Positions 51,287-59,312 of a stretch of DNA of 64,000 nt are shown piece by piece. A program made the translations under genes and the position numbers. Location of the stretch: the NCBI RefSeq assembly GCF_019890725.1, contig NZ_JAINZZ010000010.1, positions 62,001 through 126,000 of the forward strand, written 5' to 3'. The DNA comes from Actinacidiphila acidipaludis. Lineage in GTDB: Bacteria; Actinomycetota; Actinomycetes; Streptomycetales; Streptomycetaceae. The notes under the pieces are model-generated. The model ran no database searches and was not told the DNA's origin. It saw nothing but the letters and a program-made list of their open reading frames with translations. Within the stretch, counting starts at the first letter, position 1. Each line of letters begins with the position of its first letter.

Positions 51287-51322
51287 GAGTGGCCCGCGAG
51301 CCGTCCGGCTCGCGGGCCACTC
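51287..51322. terminator. Strong bidirectional hairpin terminator
   Basis: A perfect 16-bp stem: GAGTGGCCCGCGAGCC (51287-51302) and its exact complement (51307-51322) close on a 4-nt loop. It serves the convergent peptidase and YbaK genes. Confidence 0.9.
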
Positions 51323-51341
51323 GTGTCCCCGGCGCGGCCGT

Positions 51342-51899
51342 TCAGCCCGCGATCGACTCGGTGCGCGGCGCGGCGATCCGCAGGTAGTCCTTGACCGACA
51401 GCGCCAGCGACCGGTCCAGGCGGGCGGCGTTGAAGAAGATCTCGTCGTGCACCAGCAGGTCCGGGTCCACGACCAGTTCGAGCCGCTCGTCGAAGGAGAA
51501 CGGCAGCACGGTGCCGCTCACACTGCCGGCCAGCCGCTCGGCGATGTCACGGGAGGCGAAGGACGCGTAGGTGCCCTCCAGGAGGGCCTTGACCGCGCCG
51601 ATGTCCACCCGCCGGTCGCCGGGCACGACGGCCAGCACGTAACGCGTCACCTTCTTGCCGACCTTGACCATGACCACGATGCACTTGGCCGCCTGCGCCA
51701 GGGTGTTGCCGCGGAGTTCGCTCACCACCTCGGTGGCGCCCTCCGGAGCGTGATCGATCGTCCGGTACTGCGCGCCCTGTTCGTCCAGCAGCGCGATCAG
51801 CCGGTCGTACTGGGCGTGCGTGTCCCGTTCCGTGCCGGAGTCGCCGCCGCCGTCACCCGCGGTGGTTCCGGCGCTGTCCTGTGTTCCGTGCTCGCTCAT
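51342..51899 (-). CDS. YbaK/EbsC-family Cys-tRNA(Pro)-type deacylase
   Basis: 185 aa. An N-terminal low-complexity tail of about 28 residues precedes the editing domain: QYRTIDHAPEGATEVVSELRGNTLAQAAKCIVVMVKVGKKVTRYVLAVVPGDRRVDIGAVKALLE contains the AAK signature, with VLPFSFDERLELVVDPDLL and EIFFNAARLDRSLALSVKDYLRI after it. It is expected to clear mischarged tRNA in trans. It differs from the shorter YbaK at 7143 in order and tail. Transcribed toward the strong terminator. Confidence 0.85.
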   Translation of the reverse strand: MSEHGTQDSAGTTAGDGGGDSGTERDTHAQYDRLIALLDEQGAQYRTIDHAPEGATEVVSELRGNTLAQAAKCIVVMVKVGKKVTRYVLAVVPGDRRVDIGAVKALLEGTYASFASRDIAERLAGSVSGTVLPFSFDERLELVVDPDLLVHDEIFFNAARLDRSLALSVKDYLRIAAPRTESIAG

Positions 51900-51928
51900 A
51901 CCCGCCTACGGTCGTCGTTGCTGGTCGG

Positions 51929-52792
51929 TCACCGCACCGGCGCCGCGTCCTGCGGCGGGGTGCCGAAGGCGGCGGCGAAGGCCGCCCTCGTGGGGGAGTC
52001 CGCCCGCCGGTCCAGGACGGCGAACACCACCTCGTCCACGGCGCGGGCGAACCGTCCGTCGCCGGTCAGCAGCCGGGCGAAGGCCGCCGCGACCCGCACC
52101 GGGTCGTTCCGGAAGACGCCGCAGCCCCACGCGCCCAGCACAAGTCGCCGGTACCCGTGGGCGACGGCCACCTCCAGGACCCGCTCGGCCCGCACGTCCA
52201 GCGCCGGGCCGACCTCGCCGCTCCGTTCCGGCATCGTACGCGCGATGACGCCGGCGTTCGGCGCGGGGGAGGTGAGGAATCCCGCGGTGAAGGGCGTGTT
52301 GAGGAGGCTGCCCGAGTCGTCGCGGAAGACCGGCACGGCGGGGGAGTGGATGACGCGGTCGCTGTAGAACGGGTCGCGCACCTCGCGGTGGTGGGCGTAG
52401 AACTCCGGCGCGCGCAGCAGGCAGAAGTACAGCGCGGAGGCCCGGCAGAGCGCCTCCTCCTGCGCCTGGGCGCCGTTGACGTAGCCGCCGCCGGGGTTGC
52501 GGGCGGAGGCGAAGTTGAGCACCGCCACCGGTCCGGAACCGCCGCCGTCCGAGGCGGCCAGCCGCCGGGCCGCGACCGTGCTGCTCTCGCCGGTCACCGT
52601 GCACCGCGCCCTCTTCGGGCCGTCGCCGACCGCCGTCACCGGGACGGGCCCGGGGCCGAACATCCGGGTGCCGTCCGCCGCCGCCCCGACCGCGGTGGCG
52701 AGATACACCCGGCCGCCGCCCGGCGCCGTGTACCCGCCGTCGGCGACGATCCGTTCGTTCTCGCGGGCGATGTTCCGCAGTCGCGCACTCAT
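51929..52792 (-). CDS. Bacterial-type poly(ADP-ribose) glycohydrolase (TIGR02452/DUF2263 macrodomain)
   Basis: 287 aa. The macrodomain shows the PARG signature: NFASARNPGGGYVNGAQAQEEALCR holds GGG (101-103) and QEE (111-113) seven residues apart, the last Glu being the catalytic residue of bacterial PARGs. LVLGAWGCGVFRNDP is the diphosphate-binding loop. Such enzymes remove ADP-ribose polymers, or hydrolyse ADP-ribose from other targets. No PARP-type or DarT-type gene lies in the window. It is divergent from the DUF1707 gene and followed by YbaK 29 nt downstream. Confidence 0.88.
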   Translation of the reverse strand: MSARLRNIARENERIVADGGYTAPGGGRVYLATAVGAAADGTRMFGPGPVPVTAVGDGPKRARCTVTGESSTVAARRLAASDGGGSGPVAVLNFASARNPGGGYVNGAQAQEEALCRASALYFCLLRAPEFYAHHREVRDPFYSDRVIHSPAVPVFRDDSGSLLNTPFTAGFLTSPAPNAGVIARTMPERSGEVGPALDVRAERVLEVAVAHGYRRLVLGAWGCGVFRNDPVRVAAAFARLLTGDGRFARAVDEVVFAVLDRRADSPTRAAFAAAFGTPPQDAAPVR

Positions 52793-52952
52793 GACCTCCG
52801 ACCCTAGAGGCGCCGCCGAGGAGCGGGCCAGCGGATATCCCCCCGCCGAGCCGCTCCTTGCACCGGACCGCAGACGCGATATAGCGTGAGTTCGCCGCGC
52901 AGCCGAGCCGGCTCGTGCCCGCGCTGACCCCCACGCCCCAGGAGGTCCTCCG

Positions 52953-53552
52953 GTGTCCGAACTGTCGCCGCGGGAGCAGCCCGCCGACGCGCACCTGCGG
53001 GCGAGCGACGACGAGCGCGACCACACCGCCGCGGTCCTGGCCGACGCCCTCGCGCAGGGGCGGCTCACCGTCGAGGAGCACGCCGAGCGGCTGGAGGCGG
53101 TCTACGCCGCCCGCACCCGTGGCGAACTCGCCCCGCTCACCGCCGATCTGCCCGTCCCGGCCCACGGCGCCCCGCTGACCTCGCCCGCCGACGGCGAGCC
53201 GGTGCCGGCGGTGTTCGGCAAGGTGCGCCGCGCCGGACAGTGGCCGGTCCCGCCGCACACCGTCGCGCACGCCACGTTCGGCGCGGTCGTCATCGACCTG
53301 CGGCAGGCCGTCTTCACCCGCCGCGAGGTCGTGGTGGAGGCCGGGTCGCTGTTCGGCAAGGTCGAGATCCTGGTGCCCGACGACGCCCAGGTCTGCGACA
53401 CCGGCACGGCTCTGTTCGGCAAGCGGTCCCACCTGGGCGGCGGCGAGGAGAAGTCCGGTGACGGGCCGGTGGTGCGCATCACCGGCCGCTCGGTGTTCGG
53501 TCATGTGCGGGTGATGCGGGCCTACCCGTACTCCTGGCGCGACGGACGCTGA
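52953..53552 (+). CDS. DUF1707-domain protein with LiaF-like C-terminal domain
   Basis: 199 aa from GTG with AGGAGG upstream. The DUF1707 domain (about 15-67) reads LRASDDERDHTAAVLADALAQGRLTVEEHAERLEAVYAARTRGELAPLTADLP. The C-terminal half has cell-wall-stress LiaF-like strands (AVFGKVRRAGQW, then TFGAVVIDLRQAVFTRREVVVEAGSLFGKVEILVP). Its repeated FG(K/A)V motif resembles the beta-helical LiaF/DUF2154 module. No transmembrane segment, so it probably acts at the membrane face or in the cytoplasm. Function unknown. Confidence 0.85.
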   Translation: MSELSPREQPADAHLRASDDERDHTAAVLADALAQGRLTVEEHAERLEAVYAARTRGELAPLTADLPVPAHGAPLTSPADGEPVPAVFGKVRRAGQWPVPPHTVAHATFGAVVIDLRQAVFTRREVVVEAGSLFGKVEILVPDDAQVCDTGTALFGKRSHLGGGEEKSGDGPVVRITGRSVFGHVRVMRAYPYSWRDGR

Positions 53553-53588
53553 AGGTCACGCTCAGCCGCAGACACCGGCCCGCGGACC

Positions 53589-53640
53589 CTCACCCTCACC
53601 CTCAGCTTCACCTTCCACCTCCACCTCCACCTCCACCTCC
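53589..53640. repeat. Simple repeat (CACCCT and CCACCT hexamers)
   Basis: Two runs of hexamers, CACCCTCACCCTC and then CCACCT repeated about four times, in the short gap between the DUF1707 and epimerase genes. Polypurine/polypyrimidine in character; no gene is affected. Confidence 0.8.
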
Positions 53641-53661
53641 GGCCTCGGGCAGGCTCCGTGC

Positions 53662-54705
53662 TCAGCGGCCCGTCTCCGCCAGCCAGGCGTCCTCCGCCGC
53701 GTAGTCGAACCAGTCCGCGTGGTCCGACAGCCGGGCGACGACCGGGAACGCCGCCCGCCAGTCCCCGCCCCGCACCGCGTCCGCCAGCCACTCCACCGTG
53801 CCCGGCAGCGACTCCTCGTACGAGGTCACCGCCCGGTACCCCAACTCCCGTTCCGCCGCCGCCATGTCGAGCACGATCGGGTACGGCACCGACCAGGGGC
53901 TGTCGCCGACGGTGGCACTCGGCGGCGGGCCGTCCACCAGCACCGTGCGCGCCCCGGCGCCCAGCACCTCGTCCACGGCGGCGGCGATCCCCGCCACCGT
54001 GGGCACCTCGGGGTCACCGGCGTTGAGGACGCGCGACCCCGGCCTGCGTGCCGCCAGACGCACCAGTTCGGCGATGTTCGCGGTGTGCACCGGGTGGAAC
54101 CGGCTCGCTCCGCCGTACGACAGCACCCGCACCGGACGGCCGTCCAACGCCCGCTTGGCGAAGTACAGTTCGCGCGGCATCGGGCTGAAGCTGCCGTGGA
54201 TCGCGCCCGCCCGCAGCAGCGTGGTGGGCAGCCGGTCGCCGGCTGCCAGCAACTCCTGCTCCAGCGCGACCTTGCGGGTCCCGTAGGTGTCCGCACCGGG
54301 CGCGGCCGTGCCGCAGCTCTCCGGCAGCGGCACCGGGTACCGCGGGAACCCGTCCGGCTCCTCCTGGGTGTCGAAGTTGCGGCCCGCCTCGTCCTGGTAC
54401 ACCGCCGCGCTGGAGATCACCACGGCCGAGCCGATCCGGTCCGCGAGCGAGAGCAACTGGCGCGCGTCGCCCGCGTCGTACGCCACGCAGTCCAGCAGGA
54501 CGTCCACGCCGCCGCCGAGCGCGGCCGCCAGCGCGTCGGTGTCCGTGCGGTCGACGCGGGCCGTGCGGACGCCCTCCGGCCACAGCGGGTCCGCGCCGCC
54601 GCCCCGGGAGGCGGCCGTCACCTCCCAGCCGTCCTCGGCCAGGGCGCGCACCGCCTGCCGTCCGATCTGTCCTGAAGCGCCGATCACCAGCGCGGTTCCT
54701 GTCAT
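53662..54705 (-). CDS. NAD-dependent epimerase/dehydratase family protein
   Basis: 347 aa extended SDR. The cofactor motif ALVIGASGQIGRQAVRALAEDG at the N-terminus is followed by LLDCVAYDAGDARQLLSLADRIGSAVVISSAAVYQDE. The canonical Y-x-x-x-K is seen as YGTRKVALEQELLAAG. The mid C-terminal part HTANIAELVRLAARRPGSRVLNAGDPEVPTV resembles NDP-sugar epimerases and isoflavone-reductase-like proteins. Substrate unknown. Confidence 0.85.
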   Translation of the reverse strand: MTGTALVIGASGQIGRQAVRALAEDGWEVTAASRGGGADPLWPEGVRTARVDRTDTDALAAALGGGVDVLLDCVAYDAGDARQLLSLADRIGSAVVISSAAVYQDEAGRNFDTQEEPDGFPRYPVPLPESCGTAAPGADTYGTRKVALEQELLAAGDRLPTTLLRAGAIHGSFSPMPRELYFAKRALDGRPVRVLSYGGASRFHPVHTANIAELVRLAARRPGSRVLNAGDPEVPTVAGIAAAVDEVLGAGARTVLVDGPPPSATVGDSPWSVPYPIVLDMAAAERELGYRAVTSYEESLPGTVEWLADAVRGGDWRAAFPVVARLSDHADWFDYAAEDAWLAETGR

Positions 54706-54781
54706 GCCGCGACGTTACGTTCGCCCGGGACGCCGGGACCAGGGGCGTTCGCCCGTCGCGGATCCGCTGTGGGCGTGGCGC

Positions 54782-55516
54782 TCAGGGCTTGCGGCGCAGC
54801 CGCGACGTCACCTTGTGCTGCTGCTCCTGCTCGGCCTTCACCTCGCCCGCGTAGCGGTCGACGTACTCCTGGCCCGACATCGCCAGGATCTCGTACATGA
54901 TCTCGTCGGTCACCGCGCGGACCGCCTCGCGCCGGTCGTCCATGCCCGCGAACCGGCTGAAGTCCAGCGGCCGGCCGAAGCGGATGGCGACCCGGCCGAT
55001 CCGCGGCACCACCCGTCCGGGCGGCTGGAGTTCGAAGGTGCCGACCATCGCGCAGGGCACCACGGGCACACCGGCGCGCAGCGCCATCACGGCCACTCCG
55101 GTGCGGCCGCGGTACAGGCGGCCGTCGTGCGAGCGGGTGCCCTCGGGGTAGATGCCGAGCAACTCGCCCTTCTCCAGCACCTCGAGACCCGCGGTGATGG
55201 CGGACTGCGCGGCCTTGCCGCCCGAGCGGTCCACCGGGATCTGGCCCACGCTGCGGAAGAACGCCGCCGTCAGCCGCCCCTTCAGACCCGGCCCGGTGAA
55301 GTACTCGGCCTTCGCGAGGAAGGTGATCCGACGCGGCAGGATCGCCGGCATCAGGAAGTGGTCGGAGAACGACAGGTGGTTGCCCGCGACGATCGCCGCG
55401 CCCGTCTCCGGGATGTTCTCCATGCCCTCGATCCGCGGCCGGAACAGCAGCCGCAGAAGGGGCCCGAGGAGCACGTACTTGAGCAACCTGTAGAACACGG
55501 CGGCTGTCTCCCCCAT
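54782..55516 (-). CDS. 1-acyl-sn-glycerol-3-phosphate acyltransferase (PlsC family)
   Basis: 244 aa. The acyltransferase boxes are clear: GNHLSFSDHFLMPA (NHxxxxD), ILPRRITFLAKAEYF, LLGIYPEGTRSHDGRLYRGRTG (EGTR), and VPVVPCAMVGTFELQPPG. One N-terminal amphipathic segment may bind the membrane. It transfers an acyl chain to lysophosphatidate in phospholipid synthesis. The C-terminal tail is basic. Several plsC-like genes exist in streptomycetes, so the specific acceptor is not certain. Confidence 0.92.
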   Translation of the reverse strand: MGETAAVFYRLLKYVLLGPLLRLLFRPRIEGMENIPETGAAIVAGNHLSFSDHFLMPAILPRRITFLAKAEYFTGPGLKGRLTAAFFRSVGQIPVDRSGGKAAQSAITAGLEVLEKGELLGIYPEGTRSHDGRLYRGRTGVAVMALRAGVPVVPCAMVGTFELQPPGRVVPRIGRVAIRFGRPLDFSRFAGMDDRREAVRAVTDEIMYEILAMSGQEYVDRYAGEVKAEQEQQHKVTSRLRRKP

Positions 55517-55572
55517 GACCGGGTCCCGGCAGGTCCGGGTCGTCCCGGCAGAGTAGTGCGCCGCGCGGGCCC

Positions 55573-55908
55573 TCACCAGGGGCCACGGCGCGCGCGCCGA
55601 TGAACCGGGTGCGGGCCCGGCACGCCCCGGCACCCGGCGGGAGCGTGCCGCGGCCGACCGAGGAGTTCGCCGCCCGTGTCGGCGAGGTGGCCAGGAACAG
55701 GCCAGGAACAGGCCAGGAACAGGCCAGGGGCAGGCCAGGGGCGCAGCTCAGTGGGCAGGCGGATGACGGCGACGCCGGCGGTGCAGAGCAGGAGCACGAC
55801 CCAGCCGAACCAGAGCCAGCCGCCGGCTCCCAGCGCCACCGTGTAGGCCACGACCAGCACGAGCGTCGTGGCCGTCGTCACGGCCATGGTCTTGGCGGCT
55901 CCCGGCAT
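55573..55908 (-). CDS. Small two-helix membrane protein with repeat-altered C-terminus
   Basis: 111 aa from ATG with GGGAGG 6 nt upstream. Residues 1-55 form two membrane helices (AVTTATTLVLVVAYTVALGAGGWLWFGWVVLLLCTAGVAVIRL). The rest is encoded by an 11-nt tandem repeat (55689-55743) and reads LRPWPAPGLFLACSWPVPGHLAD, after which the sequence looks non-conserved. Homologues probably end near residue 55-60. The C-terminus is thus likely an artefact of repeat expansion in the coding sequence. Confidence 0.6.
   Translation of the reverse strand: MPGAAKTMAVTTATTLVLVVAYTVALGAGGWLWFGWVVLLLCTAGVAVIRLPTELRPWPAPGLFLACSWPVPGHLADTGGELLGRPRHAPAGCRGVPGPHPVHRRARRGPW
55689..55743. repeat. 11-nt tandem repeat, 5 copies
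   Basis: GGCCAGGAACA repeated three times, then two variants (GGCCAGGGGCA, GGCCAGGGGCG). Unit length is not divisible by 3, so copy-number change would shift the reading frame of the small membrane protein gene it lies in. Confidence 0.9.
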
Positions 55909-55976
55909 CGTCGGCCTCCCTCCGGGGCGGCACGGCGGCCCCGACCGCCATGGTCGCTCGCGGCTGCGCTCCGGCG

Positions 55977-57026
55977 CTACCACTGCCCGTCGGTCACCAC
56001 GCCCGGATCGTCGCCGAGCTGCTTCACCTGGCCGGGCTGGACCGGCGCCCACGGCTGCTGGTCGTCGCCCAGCCAGTCGCCGACCGGCTTGACCTGCGCC
56101 AGGTCCCCGGCCGGGGCCAGGTCCTCGGCGTCCGCGTCGTAGTAGTCGAACCACGGCAGTCCCGCGGAGTTGTACGCCGCGCGGTCCACCGGGGACTCCG
56201 GCGCCGGCCCCCCGGTGATCTCCCGCCACTGCGGCACGGTCGCCAGGTGCACGAACACCCGGCCGGACGGCTCGTCCTGCCAGTCCGACAGCGGCCGTTC
56301 GTCGCGGTACACCTCCTGCCGCATCCGCCCGCCCGCGCCGAGCCCCATGGCCGGTGCGGCGGCCCGGGCCGGGGCGGGCGGCAGCGATCCCGCGGCCGCC
56401 TGCGAGGAGAAGGTCAGGCCGCCGCCGGGCGCCATCGGCACCGGGCCCCCCGGGCCCGGCCCGTGACCCCAGCCGCCGCGCGCCCGTCGGGCCTGCGCGG
56501 CGTGCCAGCGCTCCAGCTCGTCCTCCCGCAGTTCGAACACCTGGAGCTGGACGCCGCCCCACACCTCCTCGCCCGTGACCTGGCCCTCGACCGTTGCCCC
56601 GAGTCCCAGGGGCACCGCGACGAACTGGCGGATCGTGCCGGAGCCGGAGTTGATGCCGTCCAGCCAGGGCTGGCGGGGCAGTACGACGTAGTTCTGCGGG
56701 TCCTGCGCCAGCCGGTCGCTCCACGGCTTCCCGGACACCGCGCAGACCTTGCCGACGCCCACCTGCAGCGCCACCGGCACCGGCGAGGAGAAGCTCAGCC
56801 ACATCGCCTCGCGCTGGTAGACCGGCAGCAGGACCCCGCCGCGCTCCCGCCACTCGGCCGGCGCGGTGTCCGCGTGGTCCGCGACGCGCCGCAGCGGGAA
56901 CGCCCCCAGGCCGGGCGGCAGCGGGTGCGTCCCCGTCTCCGGCAGCCGCAGCGTCCGCATGAACCTGACCGTCGCGCCGCCCGGCAACTCCAGCGCCGCC
57001 TCCGTGATCCGCACCTGCCCGCCCAT
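55977..57026 (-). CDS. Conserved hypothetical protein, 349 aa
   Basis: No family recognised with certainty. Residues 1-190 contain mixed strands and loops (ITEAALELPGGATVRFMRTL, then LLPVYQREAMWLSFSS, DGINSGSGTIRQFVAVPLGLGATVEGQVTGEE). A Gly/Ala/Pro-rich segment covers about 195-245. The C-terminal part has many Trp and Asp residues (VFVHLATVPQWREITG, then AAYNSAGLPWFDYYD). No signal peptide or helix-rich core; it may be a structural protein. A GGAAGGGG ribosome-binding site overlaps the end of ctaG, so the two are probably coupled. Confidence 0.65.
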   Translation of the reverse strand: MGGQVRITEAALELPGGATVRFMRTLRLPETGTHPLPPGLGAFPLRRVADHADTAPAEWRERGGVLLPVYQREAMWLSFSSPVPVALQVGVGKVCAVSGKPWSDRLAQDPQNYVVLPRQPWLDGINSGSGTIRQFVAVPLGLGATVEGQVTGEEVWGGVQLQVFELREDELERWHAAQARRARGGWGHGPGPGGPVPMAPGGGLTFSSQAAAGSLPPAPARAAAPAMGLGAGGRMRQEVYRDERPLSDWQDEPSGRVFVHLATVPQWREITGGPAPESPVDRAAYNSAGLPWFDYYDADAEDLAPAGDLAQVKPVGDWLGDDQQPWAPVQPGQVKQLGDDPGVVTDGQW

Positions 57027-57040
57027 CCAGGCCCCTTCCG

Positions 57041-57994
57041 TCAGCCGCGGCCGCGCGCCTCCAGCGAAGCCAGATAGGCGTTGTAGGCCACGAGTTCCGC
57101 GTCCCCGTCGCGGTCCGCGGCCCGGTCCTTGCGACGGGCCTGCCGCTGCTCGGAGGTGTACCACTGGAAGAGCAGCGCCACCAGCACGATGACGGACGGG
57201 ATCTCGCTGAACGCCCACGCGATGCCGCCCGCCGCGGTCTGGTCGCTCAGTGGATCGATGCCCAGCGACGCCGCCGGGTGCTTGAACGTCGAGACCATCG
57301 GCTCGCTCGCCATCATCAGGGCGATGCCGAAGAACGCGTGGAACGGCATCCCGGCGAACAGCTCCAGCATGCGCATCACATAGCCGGGCCGGTGCGGCCC
57401 CGGGTCCACGCCCATGATCGGCCAGAAGAACACCAGGCCCACCGCGAGGAAGTGGATCATCATCGCGATGTGCCCGGCCCGGTTGCCCATCAGGCTGTCG
57501 AACAGCGACGTGAAGTACAGCGCGTACAGGCTCGCGATGAACAGCGGGATGGTGAACGCCGGGTGCGTGATGATCCGCATGTAGCGGCTGTGCAGCAGCT
57601 TCACCAGCAGCTCGCGCGGTCCGGTCCTGCCGCGGCGCGCGGTGGGCAGCGCCCGCAGCGCCAGCGTCACCGGCGCCCCCAGCAGCAGTAGTATCGGGGA
57701 CAGCATGCTGAGGATCATGTGCTGGATCATGTGCACGCTGAACATGACCATGCCGTAGTCGTTCAGCTTGGTGCACATCGTCACGCCGACCGTCAGCACG
57801 CCCAGCGCGAAGGCGATCGTGCGGCCCACCGGCCAGCGGTCGCCGCGCCGGCGCAGCCGGACGACGCCCCAGCCGTACAGCACGAGCAGCAGCGCGCATG
57901 CCACGAGGAAGAACGGGTCACCGCCGAAGGCGAGCCCCCGGCCCAGAGTGAACGGCGGCAAGTCCATGTGCATGCCGTGCCCGCCGTGATCCAT
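57041..57994 (-). CDS. ctaG: Cytochrome c oxidase assembly protein (caa3 CtaG family)
   Basis: 317 aa with about eight membrane helices. The caa3_CtaG domain has conserved HMIQHMILSMLSPILLLLGAP, FTIPLFIASLYALYFTSLFD, GHIAMMIHFLAVGLVFFW and HAFFGIALMMASEP, whose histidines may bind copper. It helps copper insertion into the aa3/caa3 oxidase. A His/Met-rich N-terminus (MDHGGHGMHMDLPPF) is seen. The next gene starts 15 nt after its stop. Confidence 0.92.
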   Translation of the reverse strand: MDHGGHGMHMDLPPFTLGRGLAFGGDPFFLVACALLLVLYGWGVVRLRRRGDRWPVGRTIAFALGVLTVGVTMCTKLNDYGMVMFSVHMIQHMILSMLSPILLLLGAPVTLALRALPTARRGRTGPRELLVKLLHSRYMRIITHPAFTIPLFIASLYALYFTSLFDSLMGNRAGHIAMMIHFLAVGLVFFWPIMGVDPGPHRPGYVMRMLELFAGMPFHAFFGIALMMASEPMVSTFKHPAASLGIDPLSDQTAAGGIAWAFSEIPSVIVLVALLFQWYTSEQRQARRKDRAADRDGDAELVAYNAYLASLEARGRG

Positions 57995-58031
57995 CTGTCA
58001 CTCCTTCGACCGTTGTGCCCGAACCAGGGTA

Positions 58032-58069
58032 GAACCGCCCCCGGCCGCGGCTGCGGCCGGGGGCGGTTC
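58032..58069. terminator. Strong hairpin terminator of pfkA
   Basis: A perfect 17-bp stem (GAACCGCCCCCGGCCGC, 58032-58048, with its complement at 58053-58069) and a 4-nt loop lie just after the pfkA stop codon on the minus strand. It also insulates the start of ctaG. Confidence 0.9.
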
Positions 58070-58092
58070 GGCGAGCGGGGACGGTCAGACGC

Positions 58093-59118
58093 TCACAGCA
58101 CGCACTCGGCCTCGGTGTAGCGCTCGGCCGGGACCGTCTTGAGGTGCTCCACGGCCTCGGCCAGCGGGACGAGGGTGATGTCGGTGCCGCGCAGCGCGGT
58201 CATCATGCCGAAGCGGTCGTTGTGCACCGCCTCGACGGCGTGCCAGCCGAAGCGGGTGGCGAGCACCCGGTCGTACGCCGTCGGCGTGCCGCCGCGCTGG
58301 ACGTGACCGAGGATCACCGGGCGGGCCTCCTTGCCCAGGCGCTCCTCCAGTTCCACGGAGAGCTGGTTGGCCACACCGGTGAAGCGCTCGTGGCCGTAGA
58401 TGTCGGTCGCGCCGGAGGTGAAGTCCATCGTGCCCTCACGCGGCTTGGCGCCCTCGGAGACCACCACGATCGCGAACTTCTTGCCCGCCTCGAAGCGCTC
58501 GCCGACCACCCGGGCCAGCTCGGTCACGTCGAACGGCCGCTCCGGCACCAGGATCGCGTGGGCGCCGGCGGCCATGCCCGAGTGCAGCGCGATCCACCCG
58601 GTGTGCCGGCCCATGACCTCCACGATCAGCACCCGCTGGTGCGACTCGGCGGTGGTCTTCAGCCGGTCCAGCGCCTCGGTGGCGACCATCACGGCGGTGT
58701 CGAAGCCGAAGGTGACGTCGGTGGAGGCGATGTCGTTGTCGATGGTCTTGGGCACGCCCACGATCGGCAGGCCGGCGTCCGACAGCAGCCGGGCCGCCTT
58801 CAGGGTGCCCTCACCGCCGATCGGGATGATCGCGTCCAGTCCCAGGTCCGCCACGTGCCCCTTGGCCCGCTCCACGCCGCCGCGCAGATGCGCGGGCTGC
58901 ACCCGGGACGAGCCGAGGATCGTCCCGCCGCGGGCCAGGATGCCGCTCACCGCGTCGAGGTCGAGCTTGCGGTAGTCGCACTCGAGCAGACCCTTCCACC
59001 CGTCGTGGAAACCGATCACCTCGTCACCGTGGTCCACCACGGCGCGGTGCACCACGGACCGGATGACGGCGTTGAGCCCGGGGCAGTCGCCGCCGCTGGT
59101 CAGCACACCAATACGCAT
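58093..59118 (-). CDS. pfkA: 6-phosphofructokinase
   Basis: 341 aa. Motifs: GVLTSGGDCPGLNAVIR, IPIGGEGTLKAARLL, VPKTIDNDIASTDVTFGFDTA and MGRHTGWIALHSGMAAGAH. In GGEGT the Gly at the nucleotide-selecting position indicates ATP use, whereas the Lys of PKTIDND is shared with PPi-dependent enzymes. This mix is typical of the group III actinobacterial ATP-PFKs. It phosphorylates fructose 6-phosphate in glycolysis. From memory and position it corresponds to pfkA3 of S. coelicolor; streptomycetes have three paralogues. Confidence 0.93.
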   Translation of the reverse strand: MRIGVLTSGGDCPGLNAVIRSVVHRAVVDHGDEVIGFHDGWKGLLECDYRKLDLDAVSGILARGGTILGSSRVQPAHLRGGVERAKGHVADLGLDAIIPIGGEGTLKAARLLSDAGLPIVGVPKTIDNDIASTDVTFGFDTAVMVATEALDRLKTTAESHQRVLIVEVMGRHTGWIALHSGMAAGAHAILVPERPFDVTELARVVGERFEAGKKFAIVVVSEGAKPREGTMDFTSGATDIYGHERFTGVANQLSVELEERLGKEARPVILGHVQRGGTPTAYDRVLATRFGWHAVEAVHNDRFGMMTALRGTDITLVPLAEAVEHLKTVPAERYTEAECVL

Positions 59119-59312
59119 TGCTCTCGCTACTCCCGCACATCGACCGGACGGCCGGACCCCGTCGTCCGGATGGAACGCGGCAAGCTTACCGAGCCCGCCG
59201 CGCGCGCCTCCACGGCGACCGCAGTGCGGACACCCGGCGATCGCCCGAACACCGGTCGACGGGCGTCCGTCGGGCTCCGGTCCGTCCGGTGAACTCCCTG
59301 GCCCGCCGGGTT

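Noticed and set aside
53589-53640. Possible CRISPR-like array
   Set aside because: Simple hexamer repeats with no spacers; no cas genes anywhere in the window.
55689-55743. Possible CRISPR or recombination repeat
   Set aside because: Contiguous 11-nt units without spacers; a plain tandem repeat inside a gene.
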